Assembly: GCA_002897695.1 (NCBI GenBank)
Contig: BDTG01000005.1
Location: 1 to 64,000, forward strand
Origin: a bacterium BMS3Abin14
GTDB taxonomy: Bacteria; BMS3Abin14
DNA length: 64,000 nt
Reading direction: 5' to 3'
The notes under the pieces are model-generated. The model was not told where the DNA came from and ran no database searches. It saw only the letters and a list, made by a program, of their open reading frames with translations. Below, piece by piece: positions 22,769 to 32,390 of the stretch (within the stretch, counting starts at the first letter, position 1; each line of letters begins with the position of its first letter). The translations under genes and the position numbers were made by a program.

Positions 22769-24328
22769 ATGGAACACGCACTCATCATACCTGAGATTCA
22801 GTTTTTTACCCTGCTTACCATCGCCGCGGGGATCGCTGTGGCGGTGAAGTATGTTCGGCTGCCGTACACCATTGCCCTGGTGATCGGCGGATTGCTGGTC
22901 GGCTTAACCGGCATCGGTCCTTACGTCCTCACCCAGGACCTCATCCTGTTCGTCTTTCTGCCTCCTCTCCTTTTTGAAGGTGCAATACACTTCGAACTTA
23001 CCGGCCTTAAAAAGAACCTTCGTCCCATCGGCATTCTGGCCCTTCCAGGCCTTCTTATTGCCGCGTTTCTGTCAGGGTTCCTCATCCAGAAAATAACAGG
23101 ACTTCCCATGACGGCGGCCCTTCTGGTAGGGGTCATGATCGCCCCGACTGATCCCATTTCGGTCCTGGCCCTCTTCAAACGGCTTGGCGTCCCTCGAAGG
23201 CTTTCCATGATCGTGGAGGGTGAATCGGTGTTCAACGACGGGACCGGCATCGTTCTGTACGGTGTGCTGATCGGTATCGTCACTTCAGGCACCTTCAATC
23301 CGACCGCATCGGTGTTTCTTTTTTTCAAGGTCGTCATGGGCGGACTTGTGGTGGGCCTGATCCTTGGGCAGATAGCGTTCCATATCCTCAAGCGGCTCGA
23401 CGATCATGTCCTCGAGGTGCTCATTACCATCATATTGGCGTATATTGCCTTTATCGTCGCGGAACACTCGCTCCACGTATCCGGTGTCATGGCGGTGGTG
23501 GCGTGCGGGGTCGTCGTGGGCAACCAGGGCGTCCGATATGCCATGAGTCCCACAACGCGCATTGCAATCAAGAACTTCTGGGAGATCGCCGCATTCATCA
23601 TCAACTCACTTATTTTCCTCCTCATAGGCACCCGGATCCACCCTATGGAACTCATTGCCATCTTCCCATCCATCCTGGCGGTCTTCCTCGCGGTGGTCGC
23701 TGCCAGAGCCGTGGGTTGTTATCCACTCGTGGGCGGGCTTAACCTCATGGGGGAGAGGGTGCCGAGAAAATGGATTCACGTCATCAATTGGGGCGGCATT
23801 CACGGATCGATCCCTATTGCCCTCGCCCTCGGCCTTCCGGCCATTGATCAGCGTGATTACATCGTATCCCTGGTATTCGGGGTTGTATTCCTGTCTCTCA
23901 CGGTTCAGGGGCTCACAATGGCGCCTCTGATCCGTATCCTCGGCGTTGCTGCCCGGGACAAGGCAACGGAGGAGTATGAGAGCACGGTTGCCAGATCTGT
24001 CCTTCTCAAGCGTGCCATAGAGGACCTGACCCGGAGGAAAGGCGAGGGCAGGATCTCCGGGGCCATCCACAAACAGCTGTCTGAAGAATTGCAAGGGGAG
24101 CTCCAGAGTATTCAGGTCAGGATGGAGGAGCTTGAGGACGTCCCCGCAGTTCAGTCATCCCTGGAGGAAAAGACCCGGCGGGCCATCCTCATGCTCCAGA
24201 AAAGCACCCTGCTTGACCTGGAGATGCGAGGAGAGGTGAGCCATGAAAATGCCTCGAAAATCATCACAGACATCGACAAGTCGTTGGAAAATATAGAGTC
24301 GGCGGAAAAATACAACGATGCGGAGTAA
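22769..24328 (+). CDS. Na+/H+ antiporter, CPA1 (NhaP) family
   Basis: The 519 residues begin with about 12 membrane helices. The transport motif SVFNDGTG (Asn-Asp of the CPA1 core) and PTDPISVLALFKRLGVP are in place. Residues 400-519 form a cytoplasmic helical tail rich in Glu, probably coiled coil and regulatory. It follows the thioesterase-like gene by four bases, so the two form an operon. The likely role is exchange of Na+ or K+ for protons at the inner membrane. Confidence 0.88.
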   Translation: MEHALIIPEIQFFTLLTIAAGIAVAVKYVRLPYTIALVIGGLLVGLTGIGPYVLTQDLILFVFLPPLLFEGAIHFELTGLKKNLRPIGILALPGLLIAAFLSGFLIQKITGLPMTAALLVGVMIAPTDPISVLALFKRLGVPRRLSMIVEGESVFNDGTGIVLYGVLIGIVTSGTFNPTASVFLFFKVVMGGLVVGLILGQIAFHILKRLDDHVLEVLITIILAYIAFIVAEHSLHVSGVMAVVACGVVVGNQGVRYAMSPTTRIAIKNFWEIAAFIINSLIFLLIGTRIHPMELIAIFPSILAVFLAVVAARAVGCYPLVGGLNLMGERVPRKWIHVINWGGIHGSIPIALALGLPAIDQRDYIVSLVFGVVFLSLTVQGLTMAPLIRILGVAARDKATEEYESTVARSVLLKRAIEDLTRRKGEGRISGAIHKQLSEELQGELQSIQVRMEELEDVPAVQSSLEEKTRRAILMLQKSTLLDLEMRGEVSHENASKIITDIDKSLENIESAEKYNDAE

Positions 24329-24377
24329 AAAGCTAAAATGGACTTTTTACGACCCTGTAAATGGTGTATAAACGGGC

Positions 24378-24704
24378 ATGGACAATCTGCCCCACAGAGA
24401 GTATTGGAAAATCTTCGGCAACCTGATCGAGTCGGCGGATGCAGGGGCCGTGGCCGGATGCCTTGGCTGGATTTTCTACTGGCTGGATCTGGTGCCCGAT
24501 CCCCTCTTCCGCACCCATGTGCTTTCCGAGGCCACTTTCCTGGTAGCGTTGTTGGCCGGTCTAAGAGGAATGTGGATCATGGTGCGCACAAAAAACAGTC
24601 TCGGAACCAGAAAAGATCGGGCCCTGCACATTGCTGAGATTTCCTATGCGATAATTGCCAGCCTTTCCGGTTTGACGGTGAACCTTGTCTTGCCCCTCCA
24701 GTAA
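24378..24704 (+). CDS. Small membrane protein, unknown
   Basis: The 108 residues contain two or three membrane stretches (VAGCLGWIFYWLDL; VLSEATFLVALLAGLRGMWIM; AIIASLSGLTVNLVLPL). No family is recognised. It ends one base before the malic enzyme stop on the opposite strand. A copy of the GACTTTTTACGA repeat lies between it and the antiporter. Confidence 0.6.
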   Translation: MDNLPHREYWKIFGNLIESADAGAVAGCLGWIFYWLDLVPDPLFRTHVLSEATFLVALLAGLRGMWIMVRTKNSLGTRKDRALHIAEISYAIIASLSGLTVNLVLPLQ

Positions 24705-24705
24705 T

Positions 24706-26424
24706 TCATACGGGCCCCCTTGTAAGCCTGGCATATTGAGGGATCCACATCCTCGAATCTACCAACTCATCGAGCGCATCAGGGGACACATCTTTTCCCG
24801 CGACACCCTGTTCAATAGCTTTTTTTGCAACCTCGACAGCTATCCCCCTGCAAAGCGTTCTCAGATCTGAAATGGGCGGATAGACACAGTTCGAATCGAA
24901 CCTGTCCTGTGAGACGAGCCCGGCCAGTTTAACGCCGGCGGCCGTAAACATTTCATCTGTAATAATCTTTGCTCCCACAAGGATTGCCCCCAATCCGACC
25001 CCGGGGAAAACATAAACATTGTTTCCCTGGCCGATAACGAAATTCTTTCCCTTATATTGCACATCCGGAAAAGGGCTTCCCGCTGAAACGATCGCCTTCC
25101 CGTCGGTCCACCTGTAGATGTCCTCCGGGGCTGCTTCCGTTTTGTCGGTGGGGTTGGAAAGGGGAAAGATTACCGGCCGGTCCACTTTTCCGGCCATGGC
25201 TCTGACTATCTCTTCGCTGAAAGAACCCGCAACCCCTGAAAACCCTGCCAGGACACTGATCCCGGCATTTTCAGCAACATCCAGGAGAGAGACCTTTCCC
25301 GGTTTCTCCAGGGACCACTCCCGGGCAAAATCGTCGTGTCTGGAAAATTCCCTCTTGTACTCGTCCACCCTATCTCTTCCATCAAAAATAACACCCATGC
25401 TGTCGAGAACGTAAATCCTTGCTCCCGCCTCGGCCTCTGAAAGTCCCTCTCCTATCAAGGCCGTACGGATCTGTCTGGCCACCCCTATCCCCCCGGCGCC
25501 GGCCCCGTGTACGGCGAACTGCTGATCGGTGAGTTTCTCCCCCTTGATTTGCAGCGCCCCTATGATCCCGGCAAGGGTCACGGCGCCGGTTCCCTGGATA
25601 TCGTCGTTAAAGGACGGGATTTCGCTTCTGTATTTCTGAAGGAGGGTAAAAGCGTTCTGCTTGCTAAAATCCTCCCACTGGAGGATAGCGTTGGGAAACT
25701 TATCTTTGACCCCTTCCACAAATTTATCCACAAACTCGAAATATTCATCCCCCCTGAGCCTTTCCCTTCTTACCCCGAGATACAGTGGATCTTTCAGCAG
25801 ATCCTCATTGTTCGTACCCACATCCAGTGTGACGGGAAGGCAGTTGGCCGGGTGGATCCCCGCCGCTGCTACGTAAAGGGATGATTTTCCCACAGGGATC
25901 CCCATCCCCCCAATCCCCTGATCCCCTATGCCGAGGATTCCCTCCGAGTCGGTCGCCACGATCATTTCGATGTCATGGTTTGGAAATGCCTGGAAAATCT
26001 CGTCAACCCGGTCAATATTGTCGGGGGACAGGAATATCCCCCTTGTGAACCTGAAAATGTGGCTGAACATCTGGCAGGCGAGACCCACGGTAGGGGTGTA
26101 GACGATGGGGACCATCTCCTCGAGATGTGTCATGAGAAGGGAATAGAAAAGTGTCTCGTTTCTATCCTGGAGCGCCCGAACGTAGATATATTTTTCCAGA
26201 TCGGAAGTTTTCTCGGTAAAGCCTTCGTATCTTCTGGCCACCTGCATTTCCAGCGTTGATACAGCGGAGGGAAGATACCCGTCGAGATTGAAAAGTTTAC
26301 GCTCTTCCAGGGGAAAAGCTGATCCCTTATTGAGGATGGAGTTATGAAGAATTTCATATCCTTCGGATTCGACATGATAGACCTCATCTCCGTTTTCGTC
26401 CCTGAATTTATGGTACCGCAACAT
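24706..26424 (-). CDS. NAD-dependent malic enzyme (oxaloacetate-decarboxylating)
   Basis: The 572 residues match the large malic enzyme type (about 560): VYTPTVGLAC, TDSEGILGIGDQGIGGMGIPVGKSSLY, WEDFSKQNAF, FNDDIQGTGAVTLAGI and the NAD fold FAVHGAGAGGIGVARQI. The acidic residue set ED and ND for metal binding is visible. It converts malate to pyruvate and CO2 with NAD. With citrate synthase nearby it supports a C4 branch of central metabolism. The leader holds a strong hairpin (26463-26496). Confidence 0.92.
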   Translation of the reverse strand: MLRYHKFRDENGDEVYHVESEGYEILHNSILNKGSAFPLEERKLFNLDGYLPSAVSTLEMQVARRYEGFTEKTSDLEKYIYVRALQDRNETLFYSLLMTHLEEMVPIVYTPTVGLACQMFSHIFRFTRGIFLSPDNIDRVDEIFQAFPNHDIEMIVATDSEGILGIGDQGIGGMGIPVGKSSLYVAAAGIHPANCLPVTLDVGTNNEDLLKDPLYLGVRRERLRGDEYFEFVDKFVEGVKDKFPNAILQWEDFSKQNAFTLLQKYRSEIPSFNDDIQGTGAVTLAGIIGALQIKGEKLTDQQFAVHGAGAGGIGVARQIRTALIGEGLSEAEAGARIYVLDSMGVIFDGRDRVDEYKREFSRHDDFAREWSLEKPGKVSLLDVAENAGISVLAGFSGVAGSFSEEIVRAMAGKVDRPVIFPLSNPTDKTEAAPEDIYRWTDGKAIVSAGSPFPDVQYKGKNFVIGQGNNVYVFPGVGLGAILVGAKIITDEMFTAAGVKLAGLVSQDRFDSNCVYPPISDLRTLCRGIAVEVAKKAIEQGVAGKDVSPDALDELVDSRMWIPQYARLTRGPV

Positions 26425-26462
26425 AGTTTCCCTCCAAGGGTTGATGGAATCGCAAAAAGTCC

Positions 26463-26496
26463 ATCTGCCTGTATGCCATGCTACGCACAGGCAGAT
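26463..26496 (-). other. Hairpin in the malic enzyme leader
   Basis: ATCTGCCTGT (26463-26472) and ACAGGCAGAT (26487-26496) form a perfect 10-bp stem. On the minus strand it is followed by GGACTTTTTGCG, so it resembles an intrinsic terminator ahead of the gene. It could be an attenuator or one copy of the dispersed palindrome. Confidence 0.5.
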
Positions 26497-26722
26497 TCGT
26501 GATTTTTTCTCTATCCTGGATTGCGAAATAATGGTCCGGCTTTCAGTATACCCGGTTTTGCCCCCGGCAACTAGAATTTTTTCACAAGCAGCGTAAACAT
26601 GACACTTGCCTTATCCTCGCTATCCCTGTAGAAAGCCTCATCAGGGGGCAAGCTTAATCTTTGTACATCCCATATTACTGTAAATATTCGAATCATCATG
26701 GGGAAAAAGGATAAGAACAAGA

Positions 26723-28483
26723 ATGGTTAAAAAGGCAGCCCAACGGATTGTACCTTTTCTCAGTAAATGGCATTTACACCAGCGAATATATCTCTCACTG
26801 GTTGCAATCATAATTGGGCTTCTCTCCGGTTACGGCGCTGTCCTTTGTCGCCTTGCCATCAAGGCATCACAGTTCGCTTTCTATCAGAACACCAACGGCG
26901 TCCTGACATTTTTTCCAAGCATTCCCGTGTATATGAAAATTGGCCTGCCTGTCCTGGGAGGCCTGCTGGTCGGGCCCCTCATCCACTTTGGGGCGCGTGA
27001 GGCCAAAGGTCATGGCGTTCCAGAGGTCATGGAAGCCGTCGCAATAAAAGGTGGGCGTATTCGCCGGAGGGTAGCGCTGGTCAAGATCCTGGCATCAGCC
27101 ATCACCATCGGTTCCGGCGGGTCTGTGGGGCGGGAAGGCCCAATGGTGCAGATCGGTTCATCCATAGGATCCACCATTGGCCAGATGCTCAGGGCTCCTT
27201 CTCTACGGCAGAGGACTTTCGTTGGCTGCGGCGCTGCTGCAGGTATTGCGGCCACCTTCAACGCACCGATCGCCGGGGCTCTCTTCGCCGCTGAGATTAT
27301 CCTTGGCGATTTCGGAATTTCGACCTTTTCCCCCATTGTGCTCTCGTCCGTTACCGCCACCGTCGTCTCACGCCACTATTTCGGTGATTTTCCTGCCTTT
27401 ATCATTCCTACCTACAAACTGATCTCCCCGTGGGAATACCTCTTCTATCCCATCCTGGGGGTGATCGCCGGGTGCATCGCGGTGTTGTTCATCGTTGTCC
27501 TGTATAAATTCGAGGATAGTTTTGACGCTCTGAAGATACCGGAATATCTCAAGCCCGCACTGGGCGGACTCCTTCTGGGATCCTTGCTTGTGATCTGGCC
27601 CAACGTGTTCGGGGTCGGCTATGAATCCATTAACCTGGCGTTGAAGAATCATCTGCCGGCCATGCTCCTTCTGGGGCTTATCTTCCTGAAAATTCTCGCT
27701 ACCTCAATTACCCTCGGCAGCGGTGGCTCGGGAGGGATATTTGCCCCTTCGCTTTTTATCGGCGCCATGACCGGCGGTTTTTTTGGATGGGGAGTACATT
27801 CGATCTTCCCCGCGATTACTGGTAATTCAGGCGCCTACGCTCTCGTGGCCATGGGGGCGGTGGTTGCCGGGACCACACATGCACCCATTACAGCCATTAT
27901 TATTATCTTCGAATTGACGGCCAGCTACGAGATCATGCTGCCCCTCATGTTCGCTTGTATTATCAGTACGCTGGTTGCTTCTTCCCTGAAGAGCGGGTCC
28001 ATCTATACCCTCAAACTTGCCCGTCGTGGTCTGAGGCTTATGCAGGGGTGGGAACAGAGTGTTATGCAGGGCATCAAGGTCAAGGACATCATGTCCGACC
28101 AGGTGGTGACTATCCCGGAAGACATGCATCTGGAAAAAGTTATCGACTGTCTGAAGACACAGAACGCATCATATCTGCATGTCATGGACGAGGACGACAA
28201 CCTGAAGGGTATCATCTCCTTTCGGGATATCCGCACTACCCTGCAGGAGGAAACCCTCAACGATCTGGTCATAGCCAAGGATGTGGCAACAATCCACATC
28301 CTCACCATAAGACCGTCGGACAGCATTCTGCGTGCTTTCCAGGACATGGGAAGCACCGGGATTTCCCAGTTGCCCGTTGTGGCCGAGAAAGACAGCTCAA
28401 AGGTCATCGGTACGGTTTCCCAGAGAGATGTGATGGCTGCCTATGACAAGGCAGTGTTGAACCGCGAAATTGAGGAGTATTGA
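26723..28483 (+). CDS. ClC-type chloride channel or antiporter with CBS pair
   Basis: The 586 residues have the ClC selectivity motifs GSGGSVGREGPMVQIGS (gating Glu present) and GSGGSGGIFAPSLFIGA, spread over about 10-12 membrane helices. The C-terminal 130 residues form two CBS domains (IKVKDIMSDQVVTIPEDMHL ... VIAKDVATIHILTIRPSD). Gating Glu suggests either type; the internal proton Glu cannot be placed with certainty. CBS domains usually sense nucleotides. The promoter region is shared with the divergent malic enzyme gene. Confidence 0.9.
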   Translation: MVKKAAQRIVPFLSKWHLHQRIYLSLVAIIIGLLSGYGAVLCRLAIKASQFAFYQNTNGVLTFFPSIPVYMKIGLPVLGGLLVGPLIHFGAREAKGHGVPEVMEAVAIKGGRIRRRVALVKILASAITIGSGGSVGREGPMVQIGSSIGSTIGQMLRAPSLRQRTFVGCGAAAGIAATFNAPIAGALFAAEIILGDFGISTFSPIVLSSVTATVVSRHYFGDFPAFIIPTYKLISPWEYLFYPILGVIAGCIAVLFIVVLYKFEDSFDALKIPEYLKPALGGLLLGSLLVIWPNVFGVGYESINLALKNHLPAMLLLGLIFLKILATSITLGSGGSGGIFAPSLFIGAMTGGFFGWGVHSIFPAITGNSGAYALVAMGAVVAGTTHAPITAIIIIFELTASYEIMLPLMFACIISTLVASSLKSGSIYTLKLARRGLRLMQGWEQSVMQGIKVKDIMSDQVVTIPEDMHLEKVIDCLKTQNASYLHVMDEDDNLKGIISFRDIRTTLQEETLNDLVIAKDVATIHILTIRPSDSILRAFQDMGSTGISQLPVVAEKDSSKVIGTVSQRDVMAAYDKAVLNREIEEY

Positions 28484-28528
28484 TAATCGTTTCATAGGTG
28501 GTTATCCCGGAGGCGTAAAACCACAGAT

Positions 28529-29012
28529 ATGCGTTTGCCAGGGACAAAAAATGTCATGTATTTTCACCGATATGTTGCCGCAATTCTCCTGACCGTTCCT
28601 TTACTCATCTCAACCTTTCCCGGACAGTCACACGCAACCCCGGAATTCGCCGAAAAGACGGGACAGCAGTGTGTCGTCTGCCACATCTCTTCTTCGGGGG
28701 GCGGCAGTTTAACACCATGTGGAGAGTTAAAAACACGCCGGGGCTCTGGTCTTCCATGTTCGGGGAACTGCTTCTCGCAAAGATAGTGGTATTCTCGTTG
28801 ATGGTGCTTTCAGCCACATTCGTCACTTTGTTCATCGGGCCGCGCCTGAGGAAACTGGTTCATAACCGGAAAGCAGCCGCGTTAACACCCGGATCGAGGA
28901 CATTCACGCTGGATAACCTGAAGGCCTTCGACGGCAAGGAGGACGCGGGTTCGATATACTCCTTATCCTGGCCCTGTGGCATTGGTAGACCGACTGCAAG
29001 GAACCCGATTTG
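28529..29012 (+). pseudogene. Broken cytochrome c / CopD-like / cytochrome b5 fusion
   Basis: The first frame has a signal peptide and a heme c site (TPEFAEKTGQQCVVCHISSSGGGSLTPCGELK), then runs out at about 28786. From about 28710 a second frame continues as NTPGLWSSMFGELLLAKIVV (CopD-like membrane helices) and FTLDNLKAFDGKE, the start of a cytochrome b5-like heme domain, before it breaks off near DinB. An internal deletion, one frameshift and loss of the 3' end are evident. A complete b5-type domain protein is at 43765. Confidence 0.65.
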
Positions 29013-30200
29013 AATCTGGAACGAATTATTATCCATGTGGACATGGACGCGTTCTACGCCTCGGTGGAGCAGTTGGACCACCCCGAGTGGGCGGGAAAAC
29101 CGGTCATAGTGGGCGCCGACCCCAAAGGCGGAAAAGGACGTGGAGTGGTCTGTGCCTGCTCTTACGAAGCCCGTCGTTTCGGTGTCCACTCGGCCCTCCC
29201 CATCTCCCGGGCATGGCGGCTTTGCTCAACAGGGATATTCGTGCGGCCCCGCATGTCCCGCTATCAGGATGTTTCCGATGAGATTTTCAGGAACTTCAGG
29301 GAGTTCACCGATCTGGTGGAACCGCTGAGCATCGATGAGGCATTCCTGGATATCACAGGGTCGATTCGTCTGTTCGGTGGCGGACCGGCGATTGCCCGTC
29401 GAATCAAGGAACGCATAGGAGAAAGAACGGGCCTTGTCGCATCGGTGGGAGTGGCCCAAAATAAATACCTGGCCAAGGTCGCCTCGGATCTGGAAAAGCC
29501 CGACGGCCTGGTGGTTGTGGAACCCGGCAGCGCCTTGTCCTTTCTGGCTCCACTCCCCATCAGACGGTTGTGGGGAGTAGGAGAAAAAACGGCCGAAAAG
29601 CTTACCGGTAAAGGGCTTCGCACCATCGGCGATATCGCCCGACTGAGCGAACAATACCTGTGTTCGCTGCTCGGGGATCACGGAGCTTCCCTGTACCGCC
29701 TCGCCCGCGGCGAGGACGACCGGCCGGTTATTCCGAATTCCCCTCCAAAAAGCATCGGCAACGAGGAGACCTTCTCCGAGGATACAGATGACCGCGAGTT
29801 GATCCATTCAACGCTGCTTTACCTCTGCGACAAGGTGGCCGGCAGGCTAAGGGCTAAAAAGCTCAAGGCTTCCGGTCTGACACTGAAATTACGGGACGAG
29901 TTTTTCTCAACCCTCACCAGGTCCATGCTCCTGGATCAGCCGTCCGACGTGACCCGTGACATTTACGAACACGCCATGGAGCTGCTGGACAGGACAAGAT
30001 GGCATGGCGAGCGTAAGGTGCGCCTGGTGGGTATTACCGCCCACCGGCTGTGGGAGGATGAAACGGGTTCAGAACAGCAACTTGGCCTGTTCCGGGGGGA
30101 CTTTGACAGTGAGAAGCTTCGCCGGACTGAGACCGCTGTGGACGCCATCAGGGAACGGTTCGGAAGCAGCGCTGTCAGAAGAGGAGGCGTTGAAAGGTAA
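29010..30200 (+). CDS. dinB: DNA polymerase IV (Y-family)
   Basis: The 396 residues start with TTG at 29010 behind AAGGA. Catalytic acids are in HVDMDAFYASVEQ and EPLSIDEAFLDITG, with PVIVG, YEARRFGVHS and the helix-hairpin-helix LWGVGEKTAEKLTGKGLRTIGDI. The C-terminus ends without an obvious beta-clamp peptide other than QLGLF in SEQQLGLFRG, which fits the clamp motif QLxLF. It performs error-prone translesion synthesis. No LexA box is visible in front of it. Confidence 0.93.
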   Translation: MNLERIIIHVDMDAFYASVEQLDHPEWAGKPVIVGADPKGGKGRGVVCACSYEARRFGVHSALPISRAWRLCSTGIFVRPRMSRYQDVSDEIFRNFREFTDLVEPLSIDEAFLDITGSIRLFGGGPAIARRIKERIGERTGLVASVGVAQNKYLAKVASDLEKPDGLVVVEPGSALSFLAPLPIRRLWGVGEKTAEKLTGKGLRTIGDIARLSEQYLCSLLGDHGASLYRLARGEDDRPVIPNSPPKSIGNEETFSEDTDDRELIHSTLLYLCDKVAGRLRAKKLKASGLTLKLRDEFFSTLTRSMLLDQPSDVTRDIYEHAMELLDRTRWHGERKVRLVGITAHRLWEDETGSEQQLGLFRGDFDSEKLRRTETAVDAIRERFGSSAVRRGGVER

Positions 30201-30278
30201 CAGATGTCTGGGGCCCAAACTCCAAGGTCCAACGTGAAGAGAAGCGCCGAGGTATCAGGGTGGCTTACAACAACCAGG

Positions 30279-30812
30279 CTACGTTTCCAAGCGGCGTATC
30301 TTTTCCCAGTCAAGGTCCTCACGGGGATGGGGCGGCCTGCTTTCCGCCGGATATCCCATCCCGATTATGCACTCCACCATGTAGCGTCCAGGTATCTCCA
30401 GCAAATTCCTGACGAACTCCTCAGCCGACATCTCCGTGTTGTGGGGTCTCATCCTTATCTGACACCAGCAGCTTTTAAGGCCGAGGGATTCAGATACGTG
30501 CTGGAGCGTAATGGCCGCGATGGAGCAGTCCTCGATGCACGCGTCCGACTCGTTCGTATCACCCGTAATAACCACAGCCAAGGGGGCTCCCGCCAGAAAT
30601 CCGGAGCCGTGTATTTTTGACCGACCGAGTTTCTGAAGGGTGCCTGCGTCGCTGACGAAGATGAACCTCCATGGGTTTATGCCGCGGGAAGAAGGACACA
30701 GCAGAAGGGCTTCTTCCAGAACCGCGACCTTGTCCTTCTCAATCTCCCGGATCTCAAACTTCCTGATGCTCCGCCTGGCCCTTAATGTGCTGATCATCGG
30801 TGTATCGGTCAT
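30279..30812 (-). CDS. Nitroreductase-family flavoprotein
   Basis: The 177 residues have the family start LRARRSIRKFE, the FMN-contact SSRGINPWRFIFV, and GMGYPAE near the end. The length is typical for small nitroreductases. It overlaps the tautomerase gene by four bases (ATGA), so both are one operon. The substrate is unknown. The pairing with a tautomerase suggests small aromatic or quinone-like compounds, which is weak inference. Confidence 0.85.
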   Translation of the reverse strand: MTDTPMISTLRARRSIRKFEIREIEKDKVAVLEEALLLCPSSRGINPWRFIFVSDAGTLQKLGRSKIHGSGFLAGAPLAVVITGDTNESDACIEDCSIAAITLQHVSESLGLKSCWCQIRMRPHNTEMSAEEFVRNLLEIPGRYMVECIIGMGYPAESRPPHPREDLDWEKIRRLET

Positions 30813-31027
30813 GAATCTATCTCCTGCTTTACATCCCGGCGCCTTGCGGTTACCGTCTCACCGGCGATCCCCCAATTATCGGTTTCAACTTCATCGATGA
30901 CCACCACCAGAGTAGCCGGGTTTTTCCCAAGAACGTCGACCAGCACATCCGTTACCCCTTTGATAACCCTGGCCTTCTGCTCAACGGTTGCGCCATCGCG
31001 CGTGATCTTGATATTGACGTACGGCAT
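30809..31027 (-). CDS. 4-Oxalocrotonate tautomerase-family enzyme
   Basis: The 72 residues begin M-PYVNIKITRDG. After Met removal Pro1 is the catalytic base of the tautomerase superfamily, and the Lys/Arg pattern VEQKARVIKGVTDVL follows. The family length is 60-80. The GGAGG site precedes the ATG. It ends within the nitroreductase start. Confidence 0.88.
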   Translation of the reverse strand: MPYVNIKITRDGATVEQKARVIKGVTDVLVDVLGKNPATLVVVIDEVETDNWGIAGETVTARRRDVKQEIDS

Positions 31028-31200
31028 TATGAAACCTCCCTGTGGGATTTGTAGGTTCTGGAATAAACTTCGCTTTTTTAATGATGTTTTCCGATCGGCC
31101 TCCTGTCCAGTACAGGATAAATCTCCAGCTTGGCCGAAGGATTGGATGTCCAGGCGCTTTTAATGTACTTTTTTTGAATCCATCGAGTACAATCCAATCT

Positions 31201-32040
31201 ATGATAAGACTTTGCCCGGGAAAAATCAGCCTCAAATCCCCAAAACTCGCCGGGTTGTTGCTAATGACAATTATTGTATCCCTTGCATACCCCGCGCATG
31301 GAAAGGATATTAGTGAACATCATTATGCCTCCGGGAGCAAAATGTGGACAAAGGTCAAACAGGATTACGGGTATTTCTATTCCCCAGGACGGCTGACCCG
31401 ACTTGGCATCGCCTTTGGCGTGGGCGGGATTATGGCAAACACCGACCTGGATGAGAATTTTCGGGAACAGTTCCAGAAAAATTTCCGCAGTTCCGGAACG
31501 GATGGAATTTCAGAAAACGCCAAACTGCTCGGTGAAGGTAGTTATCTCGTACCGCTTTCCCTGCTGGCCGCCGGAGTGGGATCGCTGTATTCTACCAACC
31601 CCGAAGCTTCAGTTATCGGCGAATGGGGACGGAGGTCTGCCCGCGCCTATCTGGTCGGAGGTCCTGCCCTTCTTCTTATGCAGGTCGTAACTGGAGGCTC
31701 CCGTCCGGGGGAAAGAGACAACGCCTCCCATTGGGACCCGTTAAACGATTCCAACGGTGTCAGCGGCCATGCTTTTATCGGTGCGATACCCTTCCTTTCC
31801 GTTGGGCGCATGAGTGAATCCCCGTTTCTGCGTTATTTTTCTTACGTCGCATCAACTGCGGCCGGCTGGTCCAGGATCAACGACGACGCTCATTATGCCT
31901 CCCAGGTTCTGTTGGGATGGTATATGGCGTGGGAGGCGGTCAGCGCTGTAACCGAAAGCGGGAAAGTCGACCGAAATTTCCAGATCAGCCCTCTCGTGTC
32001 CGATGAATGGTATGGGTTGAAGCTGAGCTGGAGCTGGTAG
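31201..32040 (+). CDS. PAP2-type membrane-associated phosphatase
   Basis: From ATG 31201 the protein has 279 residues with a signal peptide or anchor (KLAGLLLMTIIVSLAYPAHG). An upstream in-frame ATG (31042) adds an unlikely soluble tail. The three PAP2 motifs are present: GGSRPGERD, SNGVSGHAF and AGWSRINDDAHYASQVLLGW (His nucleophile and proton donor). It probably dephosphorylates a lipid phosphate or undecaprenyl pyrophosphate on the periplasmic side. Only one or two clear membrane helices are seen, fewer than in classic PAP2 proteins. Confidence 0.75.
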   Translation: MIRLCPGKISLKSPKLAGLLLMTIIVSLAYPAHGKDISEHHYASGSKMWTKVKQDYGYFYSPGRLTRLGIAFGVGGIMANTDLDENFREQFQKNFRSSGTDGISENAKLLGEGSYLVPLSLLAAGVGSLYSTNPEASVIGEWGRRSARAYLVGGPALLLMQVVTGGSRPGERDNASHWDPLNDSNGVSGHAFIGAIPFLSVGRMSESPFLRYFSYVASTAAGWSRINDDAHYASQVLLGWYMAWEAVSAVTESGKVDRNFQISPLVSDEWYGLKLSWSW

Positions 32041-32081
32041 GAAAATTCCGAATAAGCGGGTGGTGAAATGATTCAGGAACA

Positions 32082-32116
32082 AAGAGCCCATCCTGTGCAG
32101 GGTGGGCTCTTGATTT
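32082..32116. terminator. Bidirectional terminator between PAP2 gene and tRNA
   Basis: A 12-bp stem AAGAGCCCATCC / GGGTGGGCTCTT (one G-T) has a TGTGCA loop, with GATTTT on the plus strand. It fits both the phosphatase gene and the tRNA. Confidence 0.7.
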
Positions 32117-32119
32117 TCA

Positions 32120-32196
<77 letters not shown>

Positions 32197-32390
32197 ATTA
32201 AGGCTTCAGAGGCATAACACCGCCGGTTTTTTTCGTCAAGGTTGACGACCTTCGCGTAAACACCAATTCATCTCACGCCCGTTCGCTTTACTCACTCAAG
32301 CCGCAAAGCTCGCAAAGTAGGTCACCCCCTCACCCAAGTTGCTTCCAGCCGATTTCAAGGAAATCCCGCTCCTGGCAAGGAGCGGTTGGA

